Origin: Polynucleobacter sp. JS-Polo-80-F4
GTDB taxonomy: Bacteria > Pseudomonadota > Gammaproteobacteria > Burkholderiales > Burkholderiaceae
NCBI RefSeq assembly: GCF_018881965.1
Contig: NZ_JACVPI010000001.1
Location: 316,018-380,017 of the forward strand
DNA length: 64,000 nucleotides
Direction of reading: 5' to 3'
Of the stretch, positions 62,200 through 64,000 are shown in pieces. The notes under the pieces were generated by a model. It saw only the letters and a list, made by a program, of their open reading frames with translations. It was not told where the DNA came from and ran no database searches. Each line of letters opens with the position of its first letter. Positions within the stretch are counted from its first letter, which is position 1. The translations under genes and the position numbers were made by a program.

Positions 62200-64000
62200 C
62201 TAAGCTTTTCGCAAACGCCAAGCATTTAAAGTTACAGCTAGCGAGGAAAGTGACATTCCAATTCCGGCAATCCAAGGATTCACCAAACCCATCATTGCAG
62301 CGGGAATAGCTATCAAGTTGTAGGCTAAGGCCCACCACAGATTTTCTTTAATAATGATTTGAGTCTTATCAGCCAACTGCAAAGTTTTGGCCAGGGACTC
62401 TAGCGAGATAGCAGTCAGAATTGCATCAGCCCCTGCTGCAGCTAATGGTGCACCGGCACCAACCGCAATCGAGATATCAGCACGAGCAAGTAAAGGTGCG
62501 TCATTAACACCATCGCCAATTGCCCAGACAAAACGATTTTCTTTTTGCAAGCGCTCGATATAGTCGTACTTATCTTCAGGAGTACACCCGCCTTGATAGT
62601 GATCGATACCGACATGCTCGGCCCACCATGCAACGGTGGCACGATCATCCCCAGAAACTAAATGCACAGTAATATTTCTAGACTTCACTACTTTTAAAAA
62701 TTGTTCCAAACCAGGTCTGGGTGTATCTAAGAAAACAAAGCTAGCAATCAAACCTTGAGCATCGGCTAAATGCACTTGACCGTATTGACCAAGTTGGGCA
62801 CCCTGCTCTACGTCCACCCACAAAGCGCTTCCCAGACGATAAGCGCCCGAACTCAAGCCTTTTCCTAGCTGATTAATCACTGGGTCAACTAATACAGGTA
62901 GAGATAATTTCTGAAGTTCGGCAGCACGTATCAAAGAAAGCGCAAGGGGATGTCTTTGACCAGCCTCCATGGCTGCAGCTAAAGCTAATGCATCTTCACT
63001 GCGATAGCCCGCACGTAAATGAATAATCTCTTGTAACTCTGGTTGGCCCATGGTTAAGGTGCCAGTTTTATCTAGCACTAAGTCGGTAGCTTTAACCAAG
63101 CCCTCCATCACATGACCACGCACGATGAGTAAACCCAATTTAGTTACAGCACCTTGGGCAGCTGCCATTGCGGTAGGTACCGCTAGAGATAAAGCACAAG
63201 GACAGCTGGCAACCAAAACAGAAACTAAAACAGTCCAGGCTCGACTAGGGTCAAAGTACAACCATGTAGCTGAAGAAACAAATGCTCCAAGCAATAAGAA
63301 TGCTACAAAATAAGCTGTCCACTTTTCTGCAAGACTGATCATCACCGGCTTAGCAAGTAATGCCTGATCCAACAAAGAAGCAATACCCGCAATACGCGTT
63401 GACTGTCCTACCGCCTCGATTCTCATGAACAATGGATTGAGAATATTATGGGTTCCGGCGTATACGCGATCACCAATCTTTTTCTCAACGGGTTTGGATT
63501 CGCCAGTTAACAAAGATTCATCTAAAGCACTGGGGTTTTCAATCAAGACACCATCCGCCGGCAATACCTCACCAGGGGAAACGCGCAATACCTCGCCGGG
63601 ATGGCAATTAACAACTGGAACCACTTCAATCTCTTGTGATGCTGGGTAATTCAAAGCACGCTCACACGTTGCAGGCAATTGCTTTGCTAAGGCCTCAGCC
63701 CCACCCTGCGCATCTTGCCTTGCCAATAACTCGACATATCTTGCCGCCAAGATAAAGGCAACAAACATGGTTATAGAATCAAAATAGCTATGGCCTGCAC
63801 CGGTGACTAAATTAATGGTGCCTGCTGTAAATGCTAGGGCCAAGGCCAGTGCAATAGGCACATCCATACCCAACATATGGGTTTGCTTGAATGATTGGAT
63901 GCTATGCCAGGCTGCTTGGAATATTGGCCCTGCCGAATAGACCATCACCGGTACTGTCAAAGCCCAACTAGTCCAACCCAGAAGAATCTCAAACTCAGGG
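62200..64000 (-). CDS. ccoI: Copper-translocating P-type ATPase for cbb3 oxidase (partial, cut by right edge)
   Basis: Copper-exporting heavy-metal ATPase (CopA2/FixI type) that supplies copper to the cbb3 oxidase. The visible 600 codons show TGESKPVEK (actuator), the metal-binding VLVASCPCALSLAVPTAMAAA (CPC in helix), DKTGTLTMGQ (phosphorylation Asp), GQRHPLALSL (HP) and AIGDGVNDAPLLARADISIAVG. The frame stays open to base 64000 with no start codon before 63960, so the N-terminal metal-binding domains lie outside. The neighbours ccoS and ccoN confirm CcoI rather than a general CopA. Confidence 0.95.
   Translation of the reverse strand, partial: PEFEILLGWTSWALTVPVMVYSAGPIFQAAWHSIQSFKQTHMLGMDVPIALALALAFTAGTINLVTGAGHSYFDSITMFVAFILAARYVELLARQDAQGGAEALAKQLPATCERALNYPASQEIEVVPVVNCHPGEVLRVSPGEVLPADGVLIENPSALDESLLTGESKPVEKKIGDRVYAGTHNILNPLFMRIEAVGQSTRIAGIASLLDQALLAKPVMISLAEKWTAYFVAFLLLGAFVSSATWLYFDPSRAWTVLVSVLVASCPCALSLAVPTAMAAAQGAVTKLGLLIVRGHVMEGLVKATDLVLDKTGTLTMGQPELQEIIHLRAGYRSEDALALAAAMEAGQRHPLALSLIRAAELQKLSLPVLVDPVINQLGKGLSSGAYRLGSALWVDVEQGAQLGQYGQVHLADAQGLIASFVFLDTPRPGLEQFLKVVKSRNITVHLVSGDDRATVAWWAEHVGIDHYQGGCTPEDKYDYIERLQKENRFVWAIGDGVNDAPLLARADISIAVGAGAPLAAAGADAILTAISLESLAKTLQLADKTQIIIKENLWWALAYNLIAIPAAMMGLVNPWIAGIGMSLSSLAVTLNAWRLRKA

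Noticed and set aside
1..64000. Prophage, insertion sequences, CRISPR, toxin-antitoxin or defence genes
   Set aside because: No transposase, integrase, Cas, restriction or toxin-like protein motifs and no repeat arrays were seen. The window looks like ordinary vertical-inheritance chromosome.

Overview
The window looks like chromosomal core plus light accessory DNA of a free-living aerobic betaproteobacterium of the Burkholderiaceae, most like Polynucleobacter. This is inferred from four things: the order gyrA-serC-pheA-hisC-tyrA-aroA-cmk-rpsA-ihfB-lapB; repeated Bug (TctC-type) solute-binding proteins; an FNR-linked cbb3 oxidase cluster; and a tmRNA tag reading ANDERFALAA. No phage, insertion sequence, CRISPR array, rRNA or tRNA gene was seen. 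The only stable RNA gene found is ssrA.

Layout. 1-4110 (minus): electron-transfer flavoprotein (etfA cut by the left edge, etfB), an acyl-CoA ligase and a histone-deacetylase-like amidohydrolase, a lipid/acyl group. 4206-6843: lytic transglycosylase MltB convergent with cysteine synthase CysM, then a helix-hairpin-helix secreted protein. 6932-11512 (minus): heptose and envelope genes hldD, hldE, ugd, lapB. 11573-22762 (minus): ihfB, rpsA, cmk, then the aromatic amino acid and serine genes aroA, tyrA, hisC, pheA, serC up to gyrA. Several neighbours are coupled by TAATG stop/start overlaps. 22922-25388 (plus): a small OmpA-like protein, ubiG, gph and ssrA.

25443-32163 (minus): a TonB-dependent receptor with hemP and a TonB protein (iron or heme uptake), a methyltransferase, a pirin, a carboxymuconolactone-decarboxylase-like protein and a Bug binding protein. 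32252-38639 (plus): tRNA hydroxylase TrhO, then Bug protein, MmgE/PrpD, D-2-hydroxyacid dehydrogenase, a split two-gene ChrA transporter and another Bug protein. 38694-42127: CrcB, a LigB-type dioxygenase, two very small proteins, a site-2 protease, cytochrome c' and a cytochrome b561. 42171-50633: an MFS exporter, then a probable hydroxyacid/sugar-acid catabolic island with a TAXI-type TRAP transporter. 50932-55071: M23 peptidase, UspA, DUF2177 and a SulP transporter.

55088-64000: the microaerobic respiration block. It holds a DsbD/TauE-like membrane protein, fnr, and on the minus strand ccoI (cut by the right edge), ccoS, ccoN, ccoO, ccoQ, ccoP, ccoG, a FixH-like gene and an unnamed 86-residue membrane protein. 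A perfect FNR box lies in front of ccoN, and fnr is at the far end of the same cluster, so sensor, target oxidase and assembly factors sit together.

Most of the window is well-known biology and I did not find a convincing new defence or mobile system. The parts most open to new biology are the two small-molecule catabolic islands with unknown substrates, the unnamed small membrane proteins, the missing lapA with a terminator before lapB, and the terminator inside the TRAP operon.
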